A DNA stretch of 64,000 nt from Comamonadaceae bacterium (GTDB lineage: Bacteria > Pseudomonadota > Gammaproteobacteria > Burkholderiales > Burkholderiaceae_C). This document shows positions 30,037 to 37,261 of the stretch, piece after piece. A program made the position numbers and the translations under genes. The DNA lies in the NCBI GenBank assembly GCA_947447975.1, contig CANFLU010000009.1, positions 1 to 64,000 on the forward strand, in the 5' to 3' direction. Under the pieces are notes generated by a model that ran no database searches, was not told the DNA's origin, and saw only the letters and a program-made list of their open reading frames with translations. The stretch's first letter is position 1; every line of letters starts with the position of its first letter.

Positions 30037-30570
30037 TTAGTGCAAGGTGCGCAATCCTGGCACCGGATCTGCCAGCGCCTCAATGCGGAAAAAGCCGGTT
30101 CCGGTGGAGCCACGCTGACGCTCCTCCTCAGAGGCCTCGCGCACGGATTCGACCCGCATACGCAGACGTATGGCGATGCCCGCTAGCGGGTGGTTGGCGT
30201 CTAGCACCACATGTTCGGGGTAAATATCGGTCACGGTGTACAGCGCCTCACGCGGCGCCTCGGGGTGGCAACCGGCAGGGAGGGCCGAGCCTTCAATCGT
30301 CAGTCCGACTTCCAATTCCGCGGGGAAAAGTTGCCTGGGCTCCAGAAAAAGCAGCTGCTCATTAAAGTCACCAAAGGCTTGCTCTGGTTCGATTTGCAAT
30401 TGCACCATGGCACCGGCTTGGTGCCCTTGCAGCGCTTCTTCGATGGCGGGCAGCAAATCTTTGCCGCCAACCAAAAACTCGACCGGCTCGTCTAAAACGT
30501 CCAATTCCTCGCCCAGGGTGTCGCTTAAAACCCAAGTCAGCGCGACGACGCAGTGTGATGTGATTTCCAT
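30037..30570 (-). CDS. FKBP-type peptidyl-prolyl isomerase, SlyD-like
   Basis: From the internal ATG at 30570 the product is 177 residues, starting MEITSHCVVALTWVLSDTLG. The FKBP fold with an inserted flap is seen in EFLVGGKDLLPAIEEALQGH, QIEPEQAFGDFNEQ and NHPLAGIAIRLRMRVESV, as in SlyD. The C-terminal metal-binding His/Cys tail of E. coli SlyD is absent. It is divergent from the cupin oxygenase gene, whose start lies 51 bases away. Confidence 0.85.
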   Translation of the reverse strand: MEITSHCVVALTWVLSDTLGEELDVLDEPVEFLVGGKDLLPAIEEALQGHQAGAMVQLQIEPEQAFGDFNEQLLFLEPRQLFPAELEVGLTIEGSALPAGCHPEAPREALYTVTDIYPEHVVLDANHPLAGIAIRLRMRVESVREASEEERQRGSTGTGFFRIEALADPVPGLRTLH

Positions 30571-30621
30571 CAGACAATTGTCGCAGTTTCTACCTTCCCC
30601 CATCTCACCTAGGACCCCCCT

Positions 30622-31779
30622 ATGCAAGTCGATCTGCCTCTTCCTCTGTTAGGCGGTCTCTCACCGGCGCAGTTTATGAAGCGCTATTGGCATAAAAAGC
30701 CCTTGCTCATTCGCCAGGCGATACCGGGCATGCAGCCTTTGCTCGAGCGCAATGCACTGATGGACCTAGCCGCGAGAGACGATGTGCAGTCGCGCCTGGT
30801 CATCCAGCAAGGGGACACAGCCAAGCAGTCTTGGCGTTTGCGCCACGGGCCGTTTACCCGGCGCAGCTTGCCCCCGTTCAAGCAAGCGGGCTGGACACTG
30901 CTGGTCCAAAGCGTGGACTTGTTGGATGCGCGCGTGCAGGACTTGCGCGAGCAGTTCCGCTTTGTGCCCGACGCACGCTTGGACGACGTCATGATCAGTT
31001 ACGCCAGCGATGGCGGTGGCGTGGGACCGCATTTCGACAGCTATGACGTGTTTTTATTGCAGGCGCAGGGGCAAAGGCGCTGGCGCATAGGACGCCAGAA
31101 AGACTTGCGTTTGCAAGAAGGTATGCCCCTCAAAATCCTGGCCGATTTCACGCCTGAACAGGAGTTTGTGCTGGAGGCTGGCGATATGCTGTACCTGCCA
31201 CCCCGTTACGCCCATGATGGTGTGGCTAAGGGCGAGTGCATGACCTATTCCATCGGGTTTCGAGCGCCCGACCAAGTGGAATTGGCACAGTCAGTTTTGC
31301 AGGGTATCGCTGAACAACTTACCGATGCGATGCCATCCAAGCGCTACCGCGACCCCGGTCAAACTGCCTGCGACCGCCCAGCACAAATCCCCCTCGCAAT
31401 GCAGGCATTCGCAAGGGACGCACTCACCAATGCCTTACGCGACCCGGACCTGTTGGCGCGCACTTTGGGCGAACATCTGAGCGAACCCGCAGCAGCGGTC
31501 TGGTTCCACGCGCAGGACGTGGCTTGCGGCGTTCAACACGGTGTGCGTTTAGACCGGGGTACCCGGATGTTGTACGACGAACACTATGTGTTTATCAATG
31601 GCGAGAGCTTTCAGGCCTCTGGTCGGGATGCCCAACTGGTGCGCCAACTCGCCGACTCGCATTATTTAGATGCACGGCAGTGTGCGCGCTTGAGCGCGAG
31701 CGCGGCGCGGTTGCTAGGCCAGTGGTTGGACTGCGGCTGGCTACATGTGCTTGAATCAGACAAAACTTTGGGGCTGTAA
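30622..31779 (+). CDS. JmjC/cupin ribosomal oxygenase (RoxA/YcfD-like)
   Basis: The 385-residue protein resembles YcfD/RoxA, the Fe(II)/2-oxoglutarate oxygenase that hydroxylates an arginine of ribosomal protein L16. The JmjC domain has the iron-binding H-x-D in GVGPHFDSYDVFLLQ (about residues 133-147) and the distal histidine in LPPRYAHDGVAKG. QGQRRWRIG and LYLPPRYAHDG are typical blocks. The C-terminal half is the dimerisation and winged-helix region. It stands alone on the + strand. Confidence 0.87.
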   Translation: MQVDLPLPLLGGLSPAQFMKRYWHKKPLLIRQAIPGMQPLLERNALMDLAARDDVQSRLVIQQGDTAKQSWRLRHGPFTRRSLPPFKQAGWTLLVQSVDLLDARVQDLREQFRFVPDARLDDVMISYASDGGGVGPHFDSYDVFLLQAQGQRRWRIGRQKDLRLQEGMPLKILADFTPEQEFVLEAGDMLYLPPRYAHDGVAKGECMTYSIGFRAPDQVELAQSVLQGIAEQLTDAMPSKRYRDPGQTACDRPAQIPLAMQAFARDALTNALRDPDLLARTLGEHLSEPAAAVWFHAQDVACGVQHGVRLDRGTRMLYDEHYVFINGESFQASGRDAQLVRQLADSHYLDARQCARLSASAARLLGQWLDCGWLHVLESDKTLGL

Positions 31780-31856
31780 AGGTGCAAATCGGGATCAACC
31801 AGCACTTTTGTGGTGCGTTCGTAAAGGTCTAAAGGGTTTACCCGGACTTCATCTTG

Positions 31857-31862
31857 TATAAT
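31857..31862 (+). promoter_or_regulatory. Probable -10 box (TATAAT) for the 55-residue lipoprotein gene
   Basis: A perfect TATAAT preceded directly by TG lies 108 bases upstream of the small lipoprotein start, within the 190-base gap after the cupin gene. No good -35 box is seen at the right spacing, so this may act as an extended -10 type promoter. Confidence 0.45.
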
Positions 31863-31969
31863 GACGGGCTCTAGCGAAAAGAGATCGAATGCTTTTTGTT
31901 GGGGTTCGGGTGGTCCGCTACCTGAGCAATTTCCGGAAATTGTTTCGTTAACTCATTTACTTTCACATC

Positions 31970-32137
31970 ATGAACAAATCACTCGTTTTGGCCGCCGTAA
32001 TCGCTGCAGCTGCTTTGGCCGCTTGCGGTAAAAAAGAAGAAGCTGCTCCTGCTGCTGCTCCCGCACCTGCTGCTGCACCCGCTGCTGACGCATCTGCTGC
32101 TGCACCTGCTGCACCCGCTTCGGAAGCCTCCAAGTAA
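31970..32137 (+). CDS. Small Ala/Pro-rich lipoprotein (55 residues)
   Basis: The ATG at 31970 opens a 55-residue frame. It starts MNKSLVLAAVIAAAALAACG, a short signal peptide with a lipobox (Leu-Ala-Ala-Cys), then Lys-Lys-Glu-Glu and a low-complexity tail of Ala/Pro with a few Asp, Glu and Ser, ending Glu-Ala-Ser-Lys. A strong terminator follows 14 bases after the stop and a TATAAT box lies upstream, so it is a monocistronic gene. Similar alanine/proline-rich mini-lipoproteins are known to me in Comamonadaceae, without a function. No enzymatic role is suggested. Confidence 0.75.
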   Translation: MNKSLVLAAVIAAAALAACGKKEEAAPAAAPAPAAAPAADASAAAPAAPASEASK

Positions 32138-32151
32138 TTTCTACTTGGACG

Positions 32152-32181
32152 AAAAAAAACCACCGCAAGGTGGTTTTTTTT
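32152..32181. terminator. Strong bidirectional rho-independent terminator
   Basis: A 13-bp stem, A8-CCACC paired with GGTGG-T8, closes on a GCAA tetraloop (32165-32168). The T run after the stem serves the lipoprotein gene on +, and the A run is a T run on the - strand, serving bamC, which ends at 32228. Confidence 0.93.
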
Positions 32182-32227
32182 CGCCTACTGTTTGGTGTTG
32201 ACCCACAAAACGCGTCAACACCTCCCC

Positions 32228-33322
32228 CTATTTCAGATCATTGGCCAAGAGCTTCAACATGGCGCGCCCAGCCTCGGTGCTATCGGGCTGACCTTTGCTG
32301 TCCAGTACTTTGACCGTAGTCTGAGCGCCCGTAGATTTGACTTCCACCTGGAACTTCTGCGCGGTAGCATCTTTGCTGTCGTTGCCCCATTTGAAATTCA
32401 ACATTTTTTGGAGGAATCCAGCCTCCGCATCCTGCTTTTTATAGGCATAGCGCACGAAATAAAGGCCCTTGCTGCGGTCACGGTCCTCCACGCTAAATCC
32501 CGAACGATCTAGGGTCAGCCCGACGCGGCGCCAAGCCCGGTCGAACTCTTCACTCAGTTGTACATAGGCATCCGCAGCGCCGGCATTGACCATGACGGCC
32601 GCGGCTTTAGAGGCCTCGGGCGTGGCCATTGCGCCCGCTTGCACAGAGGTCATACTGAGCTTGCGCATCAGCAGACCAAGGTACTCGGCCTCGGTTTCGG
32701 GGTCTGTGGGGCCGGCCTGCCAGGTGGTGGAGTCAGAGCGTTCCGACATATAGACCTCCACCATGCTGCGGTAGCTGATGAAAATTTCTGTCTCACCATT
32801 GGCATTGCGTTCCAAGCGCGCCCGAAATTTGCGGCGCTCTGGGCTGGAGTACATGCTATCGAAAACCTTGGACAGCAGGTTGCGAACAATGTCCTGCGGA
32901 ATACGTGCCTGGTTGTCCACCCACTCGGTTTCCATAATGCCAACATCGGACAGCTCAGAGGCCAGGGGAAAGCCATTCTCTTGCCAGAAATCCTTCAGCG
33001 GACCCCATAAGGCCTCAGGTGCACGTTTGGCCACTAGCCAGCGTTGATTGCCATTGCGCTCCATACGAATGTCTTTGAGAGCCAGCGGCGCGATGACCGC
33101 CGGGCTATTGGTCGTTTCGGACGATTTGGACTCCACGGCCGATACCGCACCATTGATTACGGCGTAACGCGTTTCCTTGCTCAGTTGGGTCAAGTCCGGT
33201 GGTACCTCCAATTTCTTGGGCTTGCTGGCGGACTTGTAGTCCACTTTGCTGCCTTCCAAGATGGAGCACCCGCTCAAGCTGAGGGCTGCGACACATAGCG
33301 CGAGGGAGAAGGTGGATTTCAC
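32228..33322 (-). CDS. bamC: Outer membrane assembly lipoprotein BamC
   Basis: BamC is a lipoprotein of the beta-barrel assembly complex. The GTG at 33322 is preceded by AAAGG and gives a 364-residue product beginning VKSTFSLALCVAALSLSGC, a lipoprotein signal with lipobox Leu-Ser-Gly-Cys. The unstructured BamD-binding segment (KKLEVPPDLTQLSKETRYA) follows, then two helix-grip domains (about 95-215 and 250-364). It lies directly after dapA, 23 bases away; dapA-bamC (dapA-nlpB) is a conserved pair in gamma- and betaproteobacteria. The open frame upstream overlaps dapA and is not real. Confidence 0.92.
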   Translation of the reverse strand: MKSTFSLALCVAALSLSGCSILEGSKVDYKSASKPKKLEVPPDLTQLSKETRYAVINGAVSAVESKSSETTNSPAVIAPLALKDIRMERNGNQRWLVAKRAPEALWGPLKDFWQENGFPLASELSDVGIMETEWVDNQARIPQDIVRNLLSKVFDSMYSSPERRKFRARLERNANGETEIFISYRSMVEVYMSERSDSTTWQAGPTDPETEAEYLGLLMRKLSMTSVQAGAMATPEASKAAAVMVNAGAADAYVQLSEEFDRAWRRVGLTLDRSGFSVEDRDRSKGLYFVRYAYKKQDAEAGFLQKMLNFKWGNDSKDATAQKFQVEVKSTGAQTTVKVLDSKGQPDSTEAGRAMLKLLANDLK

Positions 33323-33345
33323 AAATAAACCTTTATTAGCGGGGA

Positions 33346-34239
33346 TCAAATGAGGCCGGTGGTCTGGAGTAAATGTTCCAAGGCCGGGCGTAAGGGCTCG
33401 CTGAGCGGGGTCAGCGGTAAGCGGATGGCCTGGCTGCACAAGCCCATGCGGGCGGCAGCCCATTTGACCGGGATCGGGTTAGCCTCCACAAACAAGCCTT
33501 TGTGCAAGGGCAGCAGTCGGTTTTGGATAGCCATCGCGGGGCGTGGATCGCCGGCCAGCGCGGCGACGCACAGTTCGTGCATCCAACGTGGTGCGATATT
33601 GGCTGTGACGCTGACATTGCCGTGCCCACCGCACAGCATCAAGGCCACGGCCGTTGGGTCGTCACCGGAATAAATCGCAAATCCGGCGGGAGCTTCTTTG
33701 ATCAGCCACTGCGCCCGCTCGATATTGCCGGTCGCTTCTTTGATGCCCACGATGCCTGGCACCTTGGCCAACCGCAATACCGTGTCGTGGGCCATATCGG
33801 CGACGGTGCGTCCAGGTACGTTGTACAGCACCATAGGCAAGTCCACGGCTTGAGCGATGGCGCTAAAGTGCTGGAACAAACCTTCCTGTGTGGGTCGGTT
33901 GTAGTAAGGCACCACCTGCAATTGGCAATTAGCGCCAACCGACTTGGCGAACTTGGCCAATTCGATGGCCTCTTTGGTGGAGTTGGCGCCACAACCGGCC
34001 ATGATAGGAACGCGACCGGCCGCCTGCTGCACCGATACGCGGATGATTTCGCAATGTTCTTCTACCGTGACGGTGGGCGACTCACCGGTGGTTCCCACCA
34101 CACAAATGCAGTCGGTGCCTTCTTGGATGTGCCAATCGATCAGGCGTCGCAATGCGGCGTAGTCGACTGTGCCATCGTCCAGCATGGGCGTAATCAAGGC
34201 AACAATGCTGCCGCGGATCGGGGAAAAATTCGATGGCAT
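33346..34239 (-). CDS. dapA: 4-hydroxy-tetrahydrodipicolinate synthase
   Basis: DapA condenses pyruvate with aspartate semialdehyde in lysine and diaminopimelate synthesis. The 297-residue TIM barrel has [17 protein letters not shown] at the N-terminus, [11 protein letters not shown] (substrate Thr), [13 protein letters not shown] with the catalytic tyrosine, and [15 protein letters not shown] with the Schiff-base lysine. Length is typical. It is followed by bamC on the same strand. Confidence 0.96.
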   Translation of the reverse strand: MPSNFSPIRGSIVALITPMLDDGTVDYAALRRLIDWHIQEGTDCICVVGTTGESPTVTVEEHCEIIRVSVQQAAGRVPIMAGCGANSTKEAIELAKFAKSVGANCQLQVVPYYNRPTQEGLFQHFSAIAQAVDLPMVLYNVPGRTVADMAHDTVLRLAKVPGIVGIKEATGNIERAQWLIKEAPAGFAIYSGDDPTAVALMLCGGHGNVSVTANIAPRWMHELCVAALAGDPRPAMAIQNRLLPLHKGLFVEANPIPVKWAAARMGLCSQAIRLPLTPLSEPLRPALEHLLQTTGLI

Positions 34240-34287
34240 TGGGCGCTTCTATAAAAAGGCCGCGCGGGCGCGCGTGGGAATAACCCC

Positions 34288-34857
34288 TCATTTTAGCGGT
34301 GCAGGCGATGCCGCGAATTCTTCGGCGCCTGTGCGCCGAGCGGCAATACGCTGCACCACGCGCGGCGGGTCGGACTCCAAGCCGCATTCGTAGGCGACCA
34401 CTTGCAAGGGCTGGCAGCGCTCCAACAACTCGCCAGGCTGCAAGAGGAAGTCGGGGTTGCGCGGTCTGCCCCATTGTTCCTGGCCGGATGCAAAGGTTTC
34501 GTAAAGCAGTACGCCGCCGGGCGCCAGACTGGCCAGCAGGCTGGGCCACAAGGGGCGCCACAGGTAATTGCAAACCAGTACCGCGTCAAATACCCGGGGG
34601 CCATGGTCGTCATGCAGTGGCCAGGGCTGATTCTCCAGGTCGGCCTGGATGCATTCGCTGTTCGGCGCTAAAGCCTGCGCTGTGCTGGTATCGAGGTCCA
34701 CGCCCGTGACTCGGTGGCCAAGGCTGTGCATGTAGTGCAAATGCCGGCCGCTGCCGCAGGCCACATCAAGTACCCGGGATGGTGGCGATAGCAAGTGCGC
34801 CCAACGTACCAACCAAGGAGAGGGCGCAGCCAGCGGTCCTGCGTGATGTGGATTCAT
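34288..34857 (-). CDS. Class I SAM-dependent methyltransferase
   Basis: The 189-residue product from the ATG at 34857 overlaps the stop of the upstream SDR gene as ATGA. SAM motif I is RVLDVACGSGRHLHYMHSLG, and HRVTGVDLDTS is motif II; FDAVLVCNYLWRPLW resembles motif IV. It looks like the small TehB-like methyltransferases; substrate unknown. The longest frame extends 51 codons further but that part is antisense-like shadow of the SDR gene. Confidence 0.8.
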   Translation of the reverse strand: MNPHHAGPLAAPSPWLVRWAHLLSPPSRVLDVACGSGRHLHYMHSLGHRVTGVDLDTSTAQALAPNSECIQADLENQPWPLHDDHGPRVFDAVLVCNYLWRPLWPSLLASLAPGGVLLYETFASGQEQWGRPRNPDFLLQPGELLERCQPLQVVAYECGLESDPPRVVQRIAARRTGAEEFAASPAPLK

Positions 34858-35690
34858 CGGGGCTTGACCTCGTCTTTGAGCGCATTCATCGCCATGCGCT
34901 CGACGATGCCAGGCGCTATCAATTTGATAAAGCGGCCGAACTTGCCCGCGGTGGTCATGACCACTTCCCGCTCGCGCGCCTGCATTCCTGCGATGATGAG
35001 CCGCACGCAATGGGCGACGCTCATGCCATTGTCTTCACGTAAACCGCTGCTGCCTGCAGTCTCGCCCTTGGCGTTGAGGCCGTGGTGGCGGATTTGCGTC
35101 AGCACCACGCCGGGAAAGGCGGTGGTCACGCTCACACCGTTTGGCGCTAGTTCCGAGCGCAGTGCCTCGAAAAAACCGGTCATGGCAAATTTGGTGGCGC
35201 TGTAGGCCGTGCGCCCCGGCACCCCGATCAGGCCAGCCAGCGAGGATACGGCCACGATCCGGCCCTTGCGCGCCTTGAGGTGCGGCAACGCCGCGTGGGT
35301 ACACCACACACTACCCCACAAATTCACCTGCATCAGTTGCTGGTACCAATGCAAATCTTCGGCCTGAACGTCGGCAAATATTGCCTGCGCAGATACCCCT
35401 GCGTTATTGACCAGCGTGTCGATGTGCCCGAAATGCGTGACTGCTTGCGCAATCAGCGCGCGGCATTGGTTCTCTTGCGAGACATCGGTGGGCACCACCA
35501 GGCAATGCGCGCCCAGCCCACGGCAGTGGCTTGCTGTGCTTTCCAGCCCATGTTGCGAGCGCGCCGCTAACACCAGGCCGAGCTTGGCGCCATGGCGCTG
35601 CGCCAGTTGGCGCGCCATTTCCGCGCCTATGCCATCGGAGGCGCCGGTGATGACGACGACTTGCAAGTCGGCTGGGATTGCGGTGTTCAT
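34854..35690 (-). CDS. Short-chain dehydrogenase/reductase
   Basis: This 278-residue classical SDR has the cofactor motif VVITGASDGIGAEMARQL (TG-x3-GIG), LVNNAGVSA, a catalytic serine in VAVSSLAGLIG and the active-site YSATKFAMTG (Tyr-x3-Lys). The substrate cannot be told. It precedes the coupled methyltransferase gene and follows a 53-residue membrane protein gene and an MFS gene on the same strand, so the four may form an operon. Confidence 0.85.
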   Translation of the reverse strand: MNTAIPADLQVVVITGASDGIGAEMARQLAQRHGAKLGLVLAARSQHGLESTASHCRGLGAHCLVVPTDVSQENQCRALIAQAVTHFGHIDTLVNNAGVSAQAIFADVQAEDLHWYQQLMQVNLWGSVWCTHAALPHLKARKGRIVAVSSLAGLIGVPGRTAYSATKFAMTGFFEALRSELAPNGVSVTTAFPGVVLTQIRHHGLNAKGETAGSSGLREDNGMSVAHCVRLIIAGMQAREREVVMTTAGKFGRFIKLIAPGIVERMAMNALKDEVKPR

Positions 35691-35726
35691 AGGGGGAAGA
35701 CTTTCATCAGCGGCGGATGGGCCGGG

Positions 35727-35888
35727 CTAGAAACAAGCCCACAACTGGTCGGTGAGCATGATCACCAGTTGTGGATTGCTGTAACAATAAAACACGCCGC
35801 CCAGCATGGCAGCCAATGCCAGACTCAGGCCTAAGCGGCGCAGGTACACAGGTCGCACCCGCCCGACGACGCCGTCTTGCTCGTTCAT
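35727..35888 (-). CDS. Small single-pass membrane protein (53 residues)
   Basis: The ATG at 35888 lies two bases after the stop of the MFS gene and is preceded by TGAGG at good spacing. The product is 53 residues: a basic N-terminus (GRVRPVYLRRLG), one hydrophobic segment (LSLALAAMLGGVFYCYSN) and a short end, DQLWACF. Tight coupling and hydrophobic design support a real gene between the MFS and SDR genes. I do not know its function; a small partner of the transporter is possible. Confidence 0.6.
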   Translation of the reverse strand: MNEQDGVVGRVRPVYLRRLGLSLALAAMLGGVFYCYSNPQLVIMLTDQLWACF

Positions 35889-35890
35889 CC

Positions 35891-37123
35891 TCAATGGGCC
35901 GGGCTCAAACCGGCGGCTCGGGCAATGGGCGATTCTTTGACCGGCAGGTTCACCAAGCCGGCAAATACGCCCAGCGCGATCGCTAGGTACCAGGCCACGT
36001 CATAACTGCCCGTGGTGTCGTACAAATAGCCACCTAGCCAAACGCCCAAAAATGAACCGACTTGGTGGCTTAAAAATACAAAACCGCTCAGCATCGACAA
36101 ATGCGCCACGCCGAAAATCTGCGCAATCGTGGCATTGGTGGCGGGCACGGTGGACAGCCATAGCAGGCCCATCACCGCACTGAAGATGTAAACGCTGGTG
36201 GGAGACAGCGGCACGCTGATGAAAATCGCGATAACGACAGCGCGTGCGAAATAAATGAAGGAAAGAATCAGCCGCTTGGGCATGCGCTGGCCCAAGGCGC
36301 CCGACATATAGGTTCCAAAAATATTGAACAGTCCCACCAGTGCCAGCGCATAACTGGCCACTTGCGGCGTCAGGCCTTGGTCCTTCAGGTAGCTGGGCAT
36401 GTGCACGCCAATGAAAACGACTTGAAACCCACAGACAAAATACCCCGCCATCAAGAGTTGGAAGCTGGGATAGCGAAAGGCCTCTGCCAATGCTTGCAAA
36501 ATGCTTTGTTCGCGTGGTGGCGGCGCGCCACCTACAAAGCCCGGCTCCCTCAGACCACGGGCCAGCGGCAATATCAGTAGGGCTAAGCCCGCCAAGCCAA
36601 TCAGCGCGTTTTGCCAGCCCAGGCCGTCGATCAGGCCTCCCTCGATAGGGACCATCAAAAATTGTCCGAAAGAGCCGGCTGCCGCAGCCACGCCCATCGC
36701 CCAGGACCGTCGCTCGGCGGGCACGTTGCGTCCGATCACGCCATAGACCACTGCGTAGGTGGTACCCGCCTGGGCGATGCCCAGCATCAGACCGGCGCTG
36801 AGCATCAGTTGCACCGGCGTGTCGGCATGGGCCATACCCACCAGACCCAGCGCGTACACCATGCCTCCGGCAAGCAAGACTTTGAAGGCGCCGAATCGGT
36901 CTGCCACCATACCGACAAACACACCGGCTAAGCCCCAAGACAAATTTTGAATCGCCATGGCAAGGGCGTAAATCTGGCGCGTCCAGTCGTGTGCCTGTGT
37001 CATCGGTTGCAGCCAAAGGCCAAAGCCGTGGCGTATGCCCATTGACAGGGTCACGATCGCTGCCCCACAGGCCAAAACCTGAAAGGTGGACAGCGGCGCA
37101 GGAGTCACAGCGGTATGTTGCAT
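35891..37123 (-). CDS. MFS transporter
   Basis: The 410-residue product has about twelve hydrophobic segments. The N-terminal part, LSMGIRHGFGLWLQPMTQAH, and the loop GMVADRFGAFKVLLAG (the G-x3-D-R-x-G MFS motif A) identify the family. It resembles the oxalate/formate-antiporter-like group; substrate unknown. Two starts are possible, ATG at 37123 (used) or ATG at 37177; neither has an ideal ribosome-binding site. The gene diverges from parE, and the LexA-like box lies between them. Confidence 0.85.
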   Translation of the reverse strand: MQHTAVTPAPLSTFQVLACGAAIVTLSMGIRHGFGLWLQPMTQAHDWTRQIYALAMAIQNLSWGLAGVFVGMVADRFGAFKVLLAGGMVYALGLVGMAHADTPVQLMLSAGLMLGIAQAGTTYAVVYGVIGRNVPAERRSWAMGVAAAAGSFGQFLMVPIEGGLIDGLGWQNALIGLAGLALLILPLARGLREPGFVGGAPPPREQSILQALAEAFRYPSFQLLMAGYFVCGFQVVFIGVHMPSYLKDQGLTPQVASYALALVGLFNIFGTYMSGALGQRMPKRLILSFIYFARAVVIAIFISVPLSPTSVYIFSAVMGLLWLSTVPATNATIAQIFGVAHLSMLSGFVFLSHQVGSFLGVWLGGYLYDTTGSYDVAWYLAIALGVFAGLVNLPVKESPIARAAGLSPAH

Positions 37124-37209
37124 GCCCTCGAATATAGCCAGTTGCTCCGGTCCAGCGCGCAAGGTCAGCTTGGGCATGGCTGCACGGGCGACGATCGGCT
37201 TGCTGGTTT

Positions 37210-37229
37210 AACTGGATTTATATACAGTT
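37210..37229. promoter_or_regulatory. LexA-like SOS box between the MFS gene and parE
   Basis: The 20-bp sequence AACTGGATTTATATACAGTT has CTG-N10-CAG with an AT-rich core, matching the proteobacterial LexA consensus (core 8 of 10 to TATATATATA). It lies 33 bases upstream of the parE ATG and 87 bases upstream of the MFS ATG at 37123, in the shared promoter region. Confidence 0.65.
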
Positions 37230-37261
37230 AATTCAGGCCTTTCGCACTACAATCTGCGTCC

